Translations under genes and position numbers: made by a program
Shown: piece by piece, positions 1 through 9,536 of the stretch
Layout: the number at the start of each line of letters is the position of its first letter
How positions within the stretch are numbered: position 1 is the stretch's first letter
The notes under the pieces: model-generated
What the model saw: the letters and a program-made list of their open reading frames with translations, nothing else
Told to the model about the DNA's origin: nothing
Database searches by the model: none
Assembly: GCA_016292095.1 (NCBI GenBank)
Contig: JAEFAB010000026.1
Coordinates: 1-64,000 of the forward strand
Direction of reading: 5' to 3'
DNA length: 64,000 nucleotides
DNA from: Eubacterium sp.
GTDB taxonomy: Bacteria; Bacillota; Clostridia; Lachnospirales; Lachnospiraceae

Positions 1-742
1 CGGTGGAAAGGGAGAAGATTATCCTTTAACAATCGGTTCTCACTCATTCATCGATACTTTTGAAGAACAGTTAGTTGGAAAGAAAGTTGGCGACGAAGTA
101 GAAGTTAACGTTACTTTCCCGGAACAGTATCAGGCAGAAGAATTAGCCGGTAAGCCTGCAATGTTCAAAGTAACAATCAAGGAAGTTAAGGTTAAGGAAT
201 ATCCTGAAATTGATGATGATTTCGCACAGGATGTTTCAGAATTTGATACATTAGATGAGTATAAGGCTGACATCAAGAAGAATCTTGAAGAACAGAAAGC
301 ACAGGATGCTGAAAGAGAAAAAGAAAGTGCTGTAATCGAAGCAATCGTTAAGGATTCTGAAATGGAAATTCCTGAAAAGATGGTTGAAGCACAGGCTGAA
401 CAGATGATCGAAGAATTTGCACAGAACATCGCTATGCAGGGAATGTCATTTGATCAGTACTTACAGTTCACAGGCGGAACTGTTGAACAGATGAAAGAAC
501 AGGTTAAGCCACAGGCTCAGGCAAGAATCGAAACAAGCCTTGTATTAGATGCAATCGTAGCTGCTGAAGGAATTGAAGCAACTGACGAAGAATACAAAGA
601 TGAAATTGCAAAGATGGCTGAACAGTACAAGATGGAAGCTGACAAATTGGAAGGATACCTTTCAGAAGATGATCAGAAGAACATCAAGAAAGATATTTGT
701 GCTAAGAAGGCAGCAAAATTTGCTGTTGAACAGTCTAAATAA
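1..742 (+). CDS. tig: Trigger factor, C-terminal part (cut by window start)
   Basis: Ribosome-associated chaperone and peptidyl-prolyl isomerase that meets nascent chains at the exit tunnel. The open frame begins at base 2 without a start codon, so the N-terminal ribosome-binding domain lies outside the window. The first ~55 residues are the end of the FKBP-type PPIase domain (GSHSFIDTFEEQLVGKK, then EVNVTFPEQYQAEELAGK). The rest is the long acidic helical C-terminal chaperone domain. It stops 57 bp before clpP, the usual tig-clpP-clpX order in Firmicutes. A later in-frame ATG at 161 is internal to the domain and is not the start. Identification is secure. Confidence 0.95.
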   Translation, partial: GGKGEDYPLTIGSHSFIDTFEEQLVGKKVGDEVEVNVTFPEQYQAEELAGKPAMFKVTIKEVKVKEYPEIDDDFAQDVSEFDTLDEYKADIKKNLEEQKAQDAEREKESAVIEAIVKDSEMEIPEKMVEAQAEQMIEEFAQNIAMQGMSFDQYLQFTGGTVEQMKEQVKPQAQARIETSLVLDAIVAAEGIEATDEEYKDEIAKMAEQYKMEADKLEGYLSEDDQKNIKKDICAKKAAKFAVEQSK

Positions 743-799
743 TTCGTTATAACAAGACAAAATAAACAGGTTTAAAAATCAGAATAGGGAGGTGTCATT

Positions 800-1381
800 A
801 TGGCATTAATACCTTACGTCATTGAGCAGAACTCCAGAGGAGAACGCTCTTATGACATTTACTCAAGATTATTAAAAGACCGTATCATTTTCCTTGGAGA
901 AGAAATCAATGATGCAGTGGCAAGTACAGTTGTTGCACAGTTGCTGTTCCTTGAATCCGAAGATCCGGGAAAAGATATTCATATGTACATTAACAGTCCG
1001 GGAGGTTCCGTTACTGCAGGTATGGCAATTTACGATACAATGAACTACATTAAATGTGATGTATCAACAACATGTATCGGAATGGCTGCCAGCATGGGAG
1101 CATTCCTCCTGTCCAGTGGTGCAAAGGGAAAACGATTTGCACTTCCGAATGCTGAAGTGATGATTCACCAGCCTCTTGGTGGAGCACAGGGTCAGGCAAC
1201 GGAAATTCAGATTGCAGCAGAACACATTTTGAAGACAAAGAAAAAGTTAAATGAAATCTTAGCTGCAAATTCAGGACAGAATATTGAAGTGGTTGAAAAA
1301 GATACCGACAGAGATAACTGGATGTCTGCTGATGAAGCAAAGGCATACGGATTGATTGATGAAGTAATCAGAGAAAGATAG
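800..1381 (+). CDS. clpP: ATP-dependent Clp protease proteolytic subunit
   Basis: Serine peptidase that forms the double-ring chamber of ClpXP and degrades unfolded, tagged and regulatory proteins in the cytoplasm. At 193 aa it has the standard length. The catalytic triad is visible as Ser98 (in GMAASMGAF), His123 (in MIHQPLGG) and Asp172 (in DTDRDNW). The N-terminal [23 protein letters not shown] is the axial-pore segment of a canonical ClpP. The ATG at 800 follows a GGGAGGTG Shine-Dalgarno. It lies between tig and clpX and is separated from clpX by a small hairpin. No CtsR-type operator was seen directly upstream. Confidence 0.98.
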   Translation: MALIPYVIEQNSRGERSYDIYSRLLKDRIIFLGEEINDAVASTVVAQLLFLESEDPGKDIHMYINSPGGSVTAGMAIYDTMNYIKCDVSTTCIGMAASMGAFLLSSGAKGKRFALPNAEVMIHQPLGGAQGQATEIQIAAEHILKTKKKLNEILAANSGQNIEVVEKDTDRDNWMSADEAKAYGLIDEVIRER

Positions 1382-1395
1382 TAATGAAAGCAATA

Positions 1396-1420
1396 AAGGC
1401 ACCGCAGATTGTGGTGCCTT
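1396..1420 (+). terminator. Intercistronic hairpin between clpP and clpX (attenuator-like)
   Basis: Perfect 8-bp inverted repeat AAGGCACC / GGTGCCTT with a 9-base loop, 12 bases after the clpP stop. The following bases (GTGTTGC) are not a proper U-tract, so full termination is unlikely. It may partially attenuate readthrough into clpX or protect the clpP mRNA 3' end. The role is inferred. Confidence 0.45.
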
Positions 1421-1445
1421 GTGTTGCAAGTTTAGAGAGGTTTTT

Positions 1446-2717
1446 ATGGCTAACAAGAATGTAGAAAAATATTGCTGTTCCTTCTGTGGAAAGACAGAGG
1501 ACCAGGTAAGAAGATTGATTCAGGGACCGGGAGATGCGTTCATTTGTGATGAATGTGTTGAACTTTGTGCAAGCATTGTGGAAGAAGAAGTTTACGGAAA
1601 GCACAGCAGTGAACCGGAAGAAATCAACTTATTAAAGCCAAAGGAAATAAAAGCATTTTTGGACCAGTATGTAATTGGTCAGGAAGATGCAAAAAAAGTA
1701 TTATCTGTAGCAGTATATAATCATTACAAGAGAGTTCTTGCAGGACAAGATTTAGATGTAGAACTTCAGAAAACAAATATCCTTTTACTTGGACCAACAG
1801 GATCCGGAAAGACATATCTTGCACAGACTCTTGCTAAAATTTTGAATGTGCCGTTTGCGATTGCAGATGCCACAACATTGACAGAAGCAGGTTACGTCGG
1901 TGAAGACGTTGAAAACATTTTATTGAAACTGATTCAGGCTGCAGATTATGATATTGAACGCGCAGAACACGGTATTATTTATATCGATGAAATAGATAAG
2001 ATTACAAAGAAATCTGAAAACGTGTCTATTACAAGAGACGTTTCCGGTGAGGGTGTTCAGCAGGCACTCTTAAAGATTTTGGAAGGTACGGAAGCATCCG
2101 TTCCGCCACAGGGTGGAAGAAAGCATCCGCAGCAGGATTTAATTCCGATTGATACCACGAATATTTTATTTATTTGCGGTGGTGCTTTTGCCGGTCTGGA
2201 AAAAATCATTGAAAGACGTTTGGATAAGAGTTCCATTGGTTTCAATTCTGAAGTGAAAATTAAGACTGATGCTGTGGCAGATGAATTATTCAAGCAGGTA
2301 ATGCCACAGGATTTGACAAAGTTCGGTTTGATTCCGGAATTTATCGGACGTGTGCCGGTTACAGTTGCGTTAGACTTCCTGGATGAAGCAGCGCTCGGAA
2401 GAATTCTTACCGAACCAAAGAATGCTTTGGTAAAACAGTACAAGAAATTGTTTGAATTAGATGGCGTAAACTTAGAGTTTACAGAAGATGCAGTGGAAGC
2501 AGTTGCAAAGAAAGCGGTTGAAAGAAAGACCGGTGCGAGAGGACTTCGTGCAATTGTTGAAAGTGCAGTAATGGATACAATGTACGAAACACCATCGGAT
2601 GAATCCATTACAGATTGTATCGTTAATGCAGATGTAATCAACGGATTGGCGGATCCGGAATTACGTTACGATAACGTGGGGAAAAAAGCAGGAAAGAAAA
2701 AAAGTAAAACCGCCTAA
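1446..2717 (+). CDS. clpX: ATP-dependent Clp protease ATP-binding subunit ClpX
   Basis: AAA+ unfoldase that recognises substrates, unfolds them and feeds them to ClpP. The N-terminal zinc-binding domain is clear (CSFCGK and CDECVELC, about residues 10-38). It is followed by Walker A GPTGSGKT, Walker [11 protein letters not shown], the pore loop GYVGEDVE, and the IGF-loop region that docks on ClpP. I chose the ATG at 1446, 7 bases after GAGAGG, which gives 423 aa. A TTG 27 bases upstream would add a non-conserved CCKFREVF and sits on the clpP-clpX hairpin. Lon follows 12 bp downstream, so the two are probably co-transcribed. Confidence 0.97.
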   Translation: MANKNVEKYCCSFCGKTEDQVRRLIQGPGDAFICDECVELCASIVEEEVYGKHSSEPEEINLLKPKEIKAFLDQYVIGQEDAKKVLSVAVYNHYKRVLAGQDLDVELQKTNILLLGPTGSGKTYLAQTLAKILNVPFAIADATTLTEAGYVGEDVENILLKLIQAADYDIERAEHGIIYIDEIDKITKKSENVSITRDVSGEGVQQALLKILEGTEASVPPQGGRKHPQQDLIPIDTTNILFICGGAFAGLEKIIERRLDKSSIGFNSEVKIKTDAVADELFKQVMPQDLTKFGLIPEFIGRVPVTVALDFLDEAALGRILTEPKNALVKQYKKLFELDGVNLEFTEDAVEAVAKKAVERKTGARGLRAIVESAVMDTMYETPSDESITDCIVNADVINGLADPELRYDNVGKKAGKKKSKTA

Positions 2718-2729
2718 TAAGGAGTATAC

Positions 2730-5045
2730 ATGTCAGAAAAAATTTACAGGCTTCCGGCAATTCCACTTCGTGGATTGACAATTCTGCCGGGGACTACAGT
2801 TCATTTTGATATCAGTAGAAAATCCTCAATCATGGCTGCAGAAACAGCAATGGTTAATGGGGTGCGTTTATTTGTTGTAACACAGAAAGACCCGGTGGAA
2901 GAAACACCGGGTTTTGATGGCATATATCGTGTAGGAACGCTGGTAACCATTAAGCAGTTAAGCAAATTGCCGGACAATGTTGTTCGTGTGATGGTGGAAG
3001 CAGAGAAAAAAGCTGAAGTACTTGAATTTGTGGACGAAAACGAATATTTGGAAGCAAGGGTAGTACCGAAGAGTTTTGAAGAAATTGAATTAAACGACAA
3101 TCAGGAAGAAGCCTTCTTAAGAGAATTAAAGGAAATGCTGAAAGAATTTGATTCTTCTACACACGAATTGCCGGTTTCTGCGTTGCAGAGTTTAATGAAC
3201 ATTTCCAAATTGGAAGAACTGATGCTGCAGTCAATGATGCGCATCAAAGTGGGATTTAAAACCAAACAGGAATTTTTAGAGGCAGACGGAACAATTGAAC
3301 GCTTTGAAGTGGTTGCTAAGTTTTTGAATAAGGAAAATGAAATTGGAATTATTCGAAATGAAATTGTTACCAAGGTAAAAGAGCGTCTGGATAAAAATCA
3401 GCGGGAGCACATTCTTCGGGAACAGATGCAGGTGATCCGGGAAGAACTGGGAGACGACTATATGTCAGGAGCAGACGACCTGGAAGAAAAAATTGATGCA
3501 TTGGATGCTCCGGAGGAAGTCAAAGAAAAGTTGTACAAAGAGCTGAAACGCTATAAGTCTTTTGGCGGAAATGCTGTGGAAACCAACGTGATTCGTACTT
3601 ATATTGAGACAATGTTGGAACTTCCTTGGAATACAGTGACAGAAGAAAATCCGGACCTTGATAATGCACAGCAGATTTTAGACCGTGACCATTATGGGCT
3701 GGAAAAAGTAAAGGCAAGAGTGCTGGAATTTTTGGCAGTCCGTGTTCTTACGGAAGCAAAGGGCAACAGCCCGATTGTTTGTCTGGTGGGACCTCCGGGA
3801 ACCGGTAAGACATCCATTGCAAAATCCGTAGCGGAAGCGTTAAATAAAAACTATGTCCGCATCAGTCTCGGTGGAGTGGATGACGAATCGGAAATTCGAG
3901 GACATCGAAAGACTTACGTTGGTGCAATGCCGGGTAGAATTGCGAATGCCTTGAAACAGGCCAAGAGTTCCAATCCACTGATTTTATTTGATGAAATTGA
4001 TAAACTGGGGCGTGGAATTCATGGAGATCCGGCTTCCGCATTATTGGAAGTAATGGATTCAGAGCAGAATTTTGCCTTCCGGGACAATTATTTGGAAGTG
4101 CCGGTTGATTTGTCCAAGGTGTTGTTTATTGCTACGGCAAATGATATGAATACCATTCCTCTTCCGTTAATTGACCGTATGGAAATTATTGAAGTGGAAG
4201 GTTATACGGACAATGAAAAATTCCATATTGCAAAAGAACATCTGTTGGCAAAGGAATACGAGAAAAACGGAATTCGAAAGAGTCAGTTGAATATTACAGA
4301 TGAAGCATTGAATTCCATGATTAAATATTACACAAGAGAAGCCGGGGTACGTCAGCTGGACCGTGAGATTTCAGAAATATGTCGTAAGGCAGCCCGTTTC
4401 CTTGTACAGGATGGAAAGAAACATTTGAAGGTTACTTCCAAAAACATTGAAAAGTATTTGGGCAAGAAAAAGTTTGATATCGAACTTGCCAATGAAAAAG
4501 ATGATATCGGAATCGTTCGTGGTCTTGCATGGACAGCAGTCGGTGGAACGACTCTTCAGATTGAAGTGAATACAATGCCTGGAAAAGGGGAACTTCGAAT
4601 TACCGGACAGTTGGGAGATGTCATGAAAGAATCTGCACAGATTGCGCTGAGTTATGTGCGTAGCATTGCTGCAGATTACGGTGTGGATAAAGAGTTCTTT
4701 GCTGAAAATGATTTACATATTCATGTGCCGGAAGGGGCGGTGCCAAAGGACGGACCGTCTGCGGGAATTACTATGGCTACAGCAATTTTATCGGCCATTA
4801 GCGGCATTCCGGTTTACTGTAAGGTTGCCATGACAGGAGAAATCAATCTTCGCGGAAAGGTTATGCCAATCGGCGGATTGAAAGAAAAACTTCTTGCTGC
4901 AAAGAATGCCGGAATTGAAAAAGTTCTTGTTCCGAAGAAAAATCTGCCGGATGTAGATGAGATTTCCGAAGAAATCAAAGATGGAATGGAGATTGTTTTT
5001 GTGGAACAGATGAATCAGGTTCTGAAACATGCATTAGTAAAATAA
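2730..5045 (+). CDS. lon: Endopeptidase La (Lon protease)
   Basis: ATP-dependent cytoplasmic serine protease of 771 aa, the normal LonA length. The order is an N-terminal substrate-binding domain (~1-200), a helical linker, an AAA+ module with Walker A GPPGTGKTS near residues 354-362 and Walker B ILFDEIDK, then the protease domain with the Ser-Lys dyad Ser677 (KDGPSAG) and Lys720 (GGLKEK). There is no transmembrane insertion, so this is LonA and not LonB. The ATG at 2730 follows AAGGAG. It lies 12 bp after clpX and 10 bp before the engB GTPase gene, the same lon-engB pairing seen in other Firmicutes. Confidence 0.98.
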   Translation: MSEKIYRLPAIPLRGLTILPGTTVHFDISRKSSIMAAETAMVNGVRLFVVTQKDPVEETPGFDGIYRVGTLVTIKQLSKLPDNVVRVMVEAEKKAEVLEFVDENEYLEARVVPKSFEEIELNDNQEEAFLRELKEMLKEFDSSTHELPVSALQSLMNISKLEELMLQSMMRIKVGFKTKQEFLEADGTIERFEVVAKFLNKENEIGIIRNEIVTKVKERLDKNQREHILREQMQVIREELGDDYMSGADDLEEKIDALDAPEEVKEKLYKELKRYKSFGGNAVETNVIRTYIETMLELPWNTVTEENPDLDNAQQILDRDHYGLEKVKARVLEFLAVRVLTEAKGNSPIVCLVGPPGTGKTSIAKSVAEALNKNYVRISLGGVDDESEIRGHRKTYVGAMPGRIANALKQAKSSNPLILFDEIDKLGRGIHGDPASALLEVMDSEQNFAFRDNYLEVPVDLSKVLFIATANDMNTIPLPLIDRMEIIEVEGYTDNEKFHIAKEHLLAKEYEKNGIRKSQLNITDEALNSMIKYYTREAGVRQLDREISEICRKAARFLVQDGKKHLKVTSKNIEKYLGKKKFDIELANEKDDIGIVRGLAWTAVGGTTLQIEVNTMPGKGELRITGQLGDVMKESAQIALSYVRSIAADYGVDKEFFAENDLHIHVPEGAVPKDGPSAGITMATAILSAISGIPVYCKVAMTGEINLRGKVMPIGGLKEKLLAAKNAGIEKVLVPKKNLPDVDEISEEIKDGMEIVFVEQMNQVLKHALVK

Positions 5046-5055
5046 AGGAAATGTT

Positions 5056-5649
5056 ATGAAAATTAAAAGTGTTGAATTGGAAACAGTCTGTGGGGTAACC
5101 AGTAAACTGCCGGAAAATGAGTTGGTGGAAATCGCTTTTGCGGGAAAGTCCAATGTGGGAAAGTCTTCTTTAATTAACGGACTTGTAAATCGTAAGGCGT
5201 TAGCTAGAACATCTTCCCAACCGGGAAAAACACAGACAATTAACTTTTACAATGTGAATAAAGAATTATATTTTGTAGACTTGCCGGGATACGGCTATGC
5301 AAAGGTTTCTTTGAAAGAAAAGGAACAGTGGGGCAAAATGATTGAACGCTATCTGAATCGTTCACAGATGCTAAAGGCGATTTTCCTGTTGATTGATATT
5401 CGCCATGAGCCGTCTAAAAATGATGTGAACATGTATCAGTGGGTTCTTGCCAACGGATTTGAGCCAATCATTATTGCCACGAAAATGGATAAGATTAAAA
5501 GAAGTCAGTTGCAGAAAAACATTAAAGTGATTAAGGATACACTTCAGGTTGTTCCGGGAACAACAGTAATTCCTTTTTCTGCACAGACCAAGCAGGGAAG
5601 AGAAGAAATTCTTAACCTAATCGAAGAAATAGTTACAGATAATCAGTAG
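5056..5649 (+). CDS. ysxC: Ribosome biogenesis GTP-binding protein YsxC/EngB
   Basis: Small essential GTPase of the TrmE-Era-EngA-YihA superfamily that acts in 50S subunit assembly. At 197 aa it has family length. G-motifs are visible: G1 GKSNVGKSS (about residues 30-38), G3 DLPGYGYAKV, G4 TKMDK and a G5-like PFSAQT. The start ATG is preceded by AAAGGAAATG. It lies 10 bp after lon and is presumably in the same transcript. No irregularity was seen. Confidence 0.96.
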   Translation: MKIKSVELETVCGVTSKLPENELVEIAFAGKSNVGKSSLINGLVNRKALARTSSQPGKTQTINFYNVNKELYFVDLPGYGYAKVSLKEKEQWGKMIERYLNRSQMLKAIFLLIDIRHEPSKNDVNMYQWVLANGFEPIIIATKMDKIKRSQLQKNIKVIKDTLQVVPGTTVIPFSAQTKQGREEILNLIEEIVTDNQ

Positions 5650-5685
5650 GGAGTACAGAGTGCTCCGGTTGATAGGAGAGAAAAA

Positions 5686-6210
5686 ATGGCGCTGGCAGCA
5701 GAAACATTATATAAATTAATTATTATGTATATGCTCAACAAGGTAGAATTTCCTCTGACCAATACTCAGATTGCACAGTTTTTTCTGGACGAGGAATATA
5801 CCAGTTATTTTAATGTACAAAAAGCAATTAACGAATTAATCGAAGACGGATTTGTGTTTTTGAATGTGAACCGAAACACATCATACTATCACCTGACCTC
5901 GGAAGGGAGGGAAAGCCTGAAGTTTTTCGAAAACCGAATTCCGGGAAGTATTATTGATGATGTGGATATGTTTCTTGTAAACAATCGTTATGAATTGCGA
6001 AATGAGGTTGGAACGGTATCGGATTATTACCGAACATCCAATGGAGAATATGTGGTTCATTGTCAGGTAAAAGAAGGGGAGTCTACATTGATTGAAGTTA
6101 ATATTGCGACTCCGGATCGACAGATTGCTTCGAAAATGTGTGCGTCCTGGGAGGATATGGATCGTTCTCAGGAAATATATCAGTTTATTATGAACAAATT
6201 AACATCATAG
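5686..6210 (+). CDS. DUF4364 family protein, probable winged-helix regulator
   Basis: 174-aa cytoplasmic protein. The first ~70 residues (YKLIIMYMLNKVEFPLTN, then a helix ending in LIEDGFVFLNVN and the STSYYHLTSEG wing-like strand) read as a PadR/MarR-type winged helix-turn-helix. The C-terminal half is beta-rich (DYYRTSNGEYVVHCQV). I recognise the DUF4364 pattern, which is common in Clostridia, but know of no defined target. The ATG at 5686 follows GGAGAG. It is the last gene of the tig-clp-lon operon before a strong terminator, so it may be a regulator tied to proteostasis or simply read through. Confidence 0.75.
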   Translation: MALAAETLYKLIIMYMLNKVEFPLTNTQIAQFFLDEEYTSYFNVQKAINELIEDGFVFLNVNRNTSYYHLTSEGRESLKFFENRIPGSIIDDVDMFLVNNRYELRNEVGTVSDYYRTSNGEYVVHCQVKEGESTLIEVNIATPDRQIASKMCASWEDMDRSQEIYQFIMNKLTS

Positions 6211-6220
6211 AAAGAATTTA

Positions 6221-6257
6221 AAAAAGCAGCTATGGTTCTAAACCGTAGCTGCTTTTT
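6221..6257. terminator. Bidirectional rho-independent terminator
   Basis: Perfect 12-bp arms AAAAAGCAGCTA / TAGCTGCTTTTT with an inner GGTT/AACC extension and T-runs on both strands. It lies between the convergent DUF4364 gene (+) and the small membrane protein gene (-), so it can serve both. Confidence 0.92.
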
Positions 6258-6266
6258 GTTACGTTT

Positions 6267-6527
6267 CTATTTATCATTTCTAAAAGTGGAAACAGCAGAA
6301 ACAATCCCTGCAATCCAAAAAATAAATGTGAAAATGATAATATCTTTTCGATTTTCTTTTGCCATCATATAATCGATATATGTCAGAAATGAAAACCAAA
6401 ATACATAAAATGCAATGCTCGCTAGAGTTGATAGGATTGAAGTGAATCTGTCTAAAATATTTCCTTGATCCAATTCCTCTTCCGCTTCCGTTGGGACATC
6501 ATCACTCTTGAGCTTTTTTAACTCCAA
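6267..6527 (-). CDS. Small two-helix membrane protein, unknown function
   Basis: 86 aa if it starts at the TTG ending at 6527, 18 bases after the malic enzyme stop. An acidic N-terminal ~25 residues precede two hydrophobic helices (roughly residues 33-53 and 63-80), with ENRKD between them and FRNDK at the end. I do not recognise the family. The Shine-Dalgarno is weak (AAAAAAGA) and there is no in-frame ATG, so the start is uncertain and translation may be coupled to the upstream gene. It is probably co-transcribed with malic enzyme and ends at the bidirectional terminator. Confidence 0.6.
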   Translation of the reverse strand: MELKKLKSDDVPTEAEEELDQGNILDRFTSILSTLASIAFYVFWFSFLTYIDYMMAKENRKDIIIFTFIFWIAGIVSAVSTFRNDK

Positions 6528-6545
6528 TCTTTTTTATCAGACTAA

Positions 6546-7697
6546 TTACTTAATGTTATCTTTTACAGCCCGGCTAACAGCTTCTGCAACGTTCGGATCA
6601 AAAGCTTCCGGCATAATGTTATCTTCGCTGAGTTCAGATTCAGGAACAGCATTTGCAATTGCAAGAGCAGCAGCAAGCTTCATATCTTCTGTAATCTGCT
6701 TTGCGCGTCCTTCTAAAGCACCCTTGAAAATTCCAGGGAAAGCAACAACGTTGTTAACCTGGTTCGGGAAGTCTGAACGTCCTGTACCAACGACACGCGC
6801 TCCGGCCTTCTTTGCGAGGTCCGGCATGATTTCAGGAGTAGGATTTGCCATTGCGAAAAGGATCGCGTCCTTATTCATAGAAGCAACCATTTCTTCTGTA
6901 ACAACACCCGGAAGAGAAACACCGATAAAGATATCAGCCCCCTTTAAAGCATCTGCTAAAGAACCGGTCTTGTTTTCAGGATTGATTAAAGCAATCATTT
7001 CTTCACGAGCCCAGTTCATATTGGCACAAGATTTATTTAAGATACCGTAACGTCCGCAAAGAGTTAAATCCTTGAAACCGTATCTTAATAATAACTTTGT
7101 AATAGCGATACCGGCAGAACCGTCACCGTTGATTACAACCTTACAATTTTCTTTTTCTTTTCCAACAACCTTTAATGCGTTGATGACACCGGCTAATACA
7201 ACGATAGCAGTACCGTGCTGGTCATCATGGAAAACAGGAATGTCTAAACGTTCCTTTAATTTATTTTCAATCTCAAAACAACGTGGAGCTGAAATATCTT
7301 CTAAGTTGATTCCACCGAAACCTGGTGCCATACGAACAACAGTTTCAACGATTTCGTCAGGATCCTGAGTGTCAAGACAAATAGGAACTGCGTTTACACC
7401 ACCGAATTCTTTGAATAATACTGCTTTACCTTCCATTACAGGCATCGCTGCTTTTGGTCCGATGTTTCCAAGACCTAAAACGGCACTACCGTCAGATACA
7501 ACAGCAATAGTATTTGCTTTCCAAGTGTATTTGTAAACATCTTCCGGATTGTCTGCAATTCTACGACAAGGTTCTGCAACACCCGGTGTATAAGCGATGG
7601 ATAAATCTTCACGGCTTTTAACCGGACATTTGGTTTCAGTGCTTAACTTTCCAACTAAGTCAGCATGCATCTTTAATGATTTTTCATCAGTTGTCAT
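6546..7697 (-). CDS. NAD(P)-dependent malic enzyme
   Basis: Oxidative decarboxylation of malate to pyruvate with reduction of NAD(P). At 383 aa it is the short bacterial form (YtsJ/MaeA-like) without the phosphotransacetylase tail of MaeB. Recognisable segments are the catalytic Tyr/Lys region ([28 protein letters not shown]), the metal site ([23 protein letters not shown]) and the Rossmann nucleotide site ([11 protein letters not shown]). The ATG at 7697 has a GGAGG ribosome site; a longer reading from 7748 adds 17 non-conserved residues. Cofactor preference cannot be read from the sequence. A perfect palindrome lies in its leader. Confidence 0.93.
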   Translation of the reverse strand: MTTDEKSLKMHADLVGKLSTETKCPVKSREDLSIAYTPGVAEPCRRIADNPEDVYKYTWKANTIAVVSDGSAVLGLGNIGPKAAMPVMEGKAVLFKEFGGVNAVPICLDTQDPDEIVETVVRMAPGFGGINLEDISAPRCFEIENKLKERLDIPVFHDDQHGTAIVVLAGVINALKVVGKEKENCKVVINGDGSAGIAITKLLLRYGFKDLTLCGRYGILNKSCANMNWAREEMIALINPENKTGSLADALKGADIFIGVSLPGVVTEEMVASMNKDAILFAMANPTPEIMPDLAKKAGARVVGTGRSDFPNQVNNVVAFPGIFKGALEGRAKQITEDMKLAAALAIANAVPESELSEDNIMPEAFDPNVAEAVSRAVKDNIK

Positions 7698-7727
7698 GAT
7701 TGTACCTCCATATAATTCAAATTGGCT

Positions 7728-7744
7728 GTTCAAAGGATTTGAAC
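7728..7744. promoter_or_regulatory. Palindrome in malic enzyme leader (candidate operator)
   Basis: GTTCAAA GGA TTTGAAC is a perfect 7-bp inverted repeat with a 3-base centre, about 30 bases upstream of the malic enzyme start codon. Its size and symmetry fit a dimeric repressor site. No regulator gene is adjacent and I cannot name a family for the motif. Confidence 0.4.
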
Positions 7745-7835
7745 ACACTTTTATTAGGATAGCACATTTTTTGTAATAGAAAAAGAGAAAAATTGCCGAA
7801 AAAACAGAGGGAAAAGCCGAATTCGTAATGAATTC

Positions 7836-7864
7836 TTTCTATTTACAATAAAATGTGTTATAAT
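7836..7864 (+). promoter_or_regulatory. Probable sigma-A promoter of rho
   Basis: -10 TATAAT at 7859-7864 with a weak -35 TTTCTA 17 bases upstream. It leaves a ~100-base untranslated leader before rho. The -10 is perfect; the -35 is poor. Confidence 0.55.
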
Positions 7865-7970
7865 TTCCCGGTAAACATTCGATAACTTTTCTTTGAGGAA
7901 ATCCCTCATAATACCCAATGATGTAATAAAGAAATTATATATAGAAACAAACAGGAAAGGAAATGTTGTA

Positions 7971-9368
7971 ATGAGAGAAAGATTAAATACACTTCCGGTG
8001 GCAGAACTTCGTGAAATTGCAAAGAGCAATGGGATTAAGTCTGTTACCAGTTTGAGAAAACAACAATTAATCGATATGATTCTGGAAGAAAATGAACGGA
8101 AAAACGGAGAAAATGCTGAGGCGGTATCTGAAGAGGAACATACTGCGGAAGAAACAGAGAAGCAGAGCGAGAGAAAAGGAAACCGTCGCCACAGTAAAAG
8201 AGACGTGGAACATAAGGATGAAGTTCCGAATGAAACGGGAATTACCCGTACGGGAATTCTGGAGGTTATGCCGGACGGATTTGGATTTATTCGTTGCGAT
8301 AATTATTTGCCGGGAGAAGATGATGTTTACGTTGCACCGTCCCAGATTAAACGATTCCGTTTAAAGACCGGAGATTTTGTCACAGGACGAGTTCGCGAAA
8401 AGAGAGAAAACGAAAAGTTCGGAGCGCTTTATTATGTGGATCAGGTGAATGGAGAAGGATTGGATAAAGTTCTTGCCAGACCGAACTTTGAAGATTTGAC
8501 GCCGATTTTCCCAAATGAACGTCTGCATTTGGAAACCGATGGGCATAGTAAGGCAATGAGAATTGTTGATTTAATCAGCCCAATCGGAAAGGGACAGCGT
8601 GGAATGATTGTTTCTCCGCCAAAGGCAGGTAAGACTACTTTATTAAAGGAAACAGCAAAAGCAATTCTGGAAAATAATCCGGAAATGGAAATTATTATAT
8701 TATTAATTGATGAGCGTCCGGAGGAAGTAACGGACATTAAAGAAGCGATTCAGGGAGACAATGTAGAAGTTATTTACTCCACCTTTGATGAACTTCCGGA
8801 ACATCACAAACGTGTTTCGGAAATGGTTATTGAAAGAGCTAAACGGTTGGTGGAACATGGAAAAGACGTGGTCATCCTGTTAGACAGTATTACGAGACTT
8901 GCCAGAGCTTACAATATGACTGTTCCACCAAGTGGACGAACTTTGTCCGGCGGATTGGATCCGGCTGCGTTGCATATGCCGAAACGGTTTTTCGGCGCTG
9001 CCAGAAATATGAGAGAGGGCGGCAGTCTTACAATTCTTGCAACAGCATTGGTTGATACGGGTAGTAAGATGGACGACGTAGTATATGAAGAATTCAAGGG
9101 GACCGGTAATATGGAACTGGTGCTTGATCGTAAATTGTCAGAACGAAGAATCTTCCCGGCGGTGGATATTACAAAATCCGGTACGAGAAGAGAAGATTTG
9201 TTGCTGACGTCGGAAGAACTGGGAGCTTCCTATATTATTCGTAAGGAAATGAACAGTATGCGAAAAGAAGATGCAGTGGAGCAGGTAATTGATTTGTTTG
9301 CTAAGACAAAGAACAATCAGGAATTCATTGCAAAGGTGAATCGAATTCGCCCGAATTACAGCAGCTAG
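7971..9368 (+). CDS. rho: Transcription termination factor Rho
   Basis: Hexameric RNA-dependent ATPase helicase that terminates transcription. The protein is 465 aa. It has an N-terminal SAP-like Rho_N helix bundle ([17 protein letters not shown]), then a charged insert of ~60 residues ([16 protein letters not shown] and following). The cold-shock RNA-binding domain follows ([14 protein letters not shown]), then the RecA-type core with Walker A PPKAGKTT (about residue 217) and Walker [11 protein letters not shown]. The ATG at 7971 has AGGAAAGG upstream; an upstream in-frame extension from 7893 overlaps the leader and is rejected. It has its own promoter and is separated from rpmE by another. 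Confidence 0.97.
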   Translation: MRERLNTLPVAELREIAKSNGIKSVTSLRKQQLIDMILEENERKNGENAEAVSEEEHTAEETEKQSERKGNRRHSKRDVEHKDEVPNETGITRTGILEVMPDGFGFIRCDNYLPGEDDVYVAPSQIKRFRLKTGDFVTGRVREKRENEKFGALYYVDQVNGEGLDKVLARPNFEDLTPIFPNERLHLETDGHSKAMRIVDLISPIGKGQRGMIVSPPKAGKTTLLKETAKAILENNPEMEIIILLIDERPEEVTDIKEAIQGDNVEVIYSTFDELPEHHKRVSEMVIERAKRLVEHGKDVVILLDSITRLARAYNMTVPPSGRTLSGGLDPAALHMPKRFFGAARNMREGGSLTILATALVDTGSKMDDVVYEEFKGTGNMELVLDRKLSERRIFPAVDITKSGTRREDLLLTSEELGASYIIRKEMNSMRKEDAVEQVIDLFAKTKNNQEFIAKVNRIRPNYSS

Positions 9369-9397
9369 AATGGATGATTTTCCATAGAAAAAAACGC

Positions 9398-9426
9398 TTG
9401 CATAACGAAACATACTATGCTACAAT
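9398..9426 (+). promoter_or_regulatory. Sigma-A promoter of rpmE
   Basis: TTGCAT (9398-9403), 17-base spacer, TACAAT (9421-9426). The predicted start is near 9433, giving a ~100-base leader rich in inverted repeats. Confidence 0.8.
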
Positions 9427-9431
9427 ATAAA

Positions 9432-9530
9432 GGCTGTTGAGTTGTCGAACAAAGTTCGGGATATTCGACAATATTCGAAGCGAAGACGAATTGGCGTTGC
9501 CAATGAGAAAAAATATATTATAATGAGGTG
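9432..9530 (+). ncRNA. Structured 5' leader of rpmE (candidate ribosomal-protein leader)
   Basis: Three consecutive inverted repeats fill the leader: TTGTCGAA (9442-9449) / TTCGACAA (9464-9471); ATTCG (9473-9477) / CGAAT (9487-9491); TTGGC (9491-9495) / GCCAA (9499-9503). An alternative GAAC/GTTC pairing sits inside the first loop. The ribosome site GAGGTG (9525-9530) follows. The arrangement suggests autoregulation by L31; L31 leader RNAs have been proposed in several bacterial groups. No terminator is seen, so control would be at translation. Confidence 0.55.
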
Positions 9531-9536
9531 AATGTA

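Noticed and set aside
1419-1445. TTG start extending ClpX by nine residues
   Set aside because: It overlaps the clpP-clpX hairpin, and the added residues are not conserved; the ATG at 1446 has GAGAGG.
2057-2641. 194-aa open frame antisense to clpX
   Set aside because: It is fully inside the conserved clpX frame, has no ribosome site and reads as Ser/Ala/Thr-rich antisense of the AAA+ core.
6508-7050. 180-aa + strand frame antisense to malic enzyme
   Set aside because: Malic enzyme motifs cover the same bases on the minus strand, and the + frame has a Ser/Ala-rich shadow composition.
7815-7836. Two GAATTC sequences forming an inverted repeat upstream of rho
   Set aside because: Each is itself a 6-base palindrome, so the repeat is trivial; no promoter spacing relation was found.
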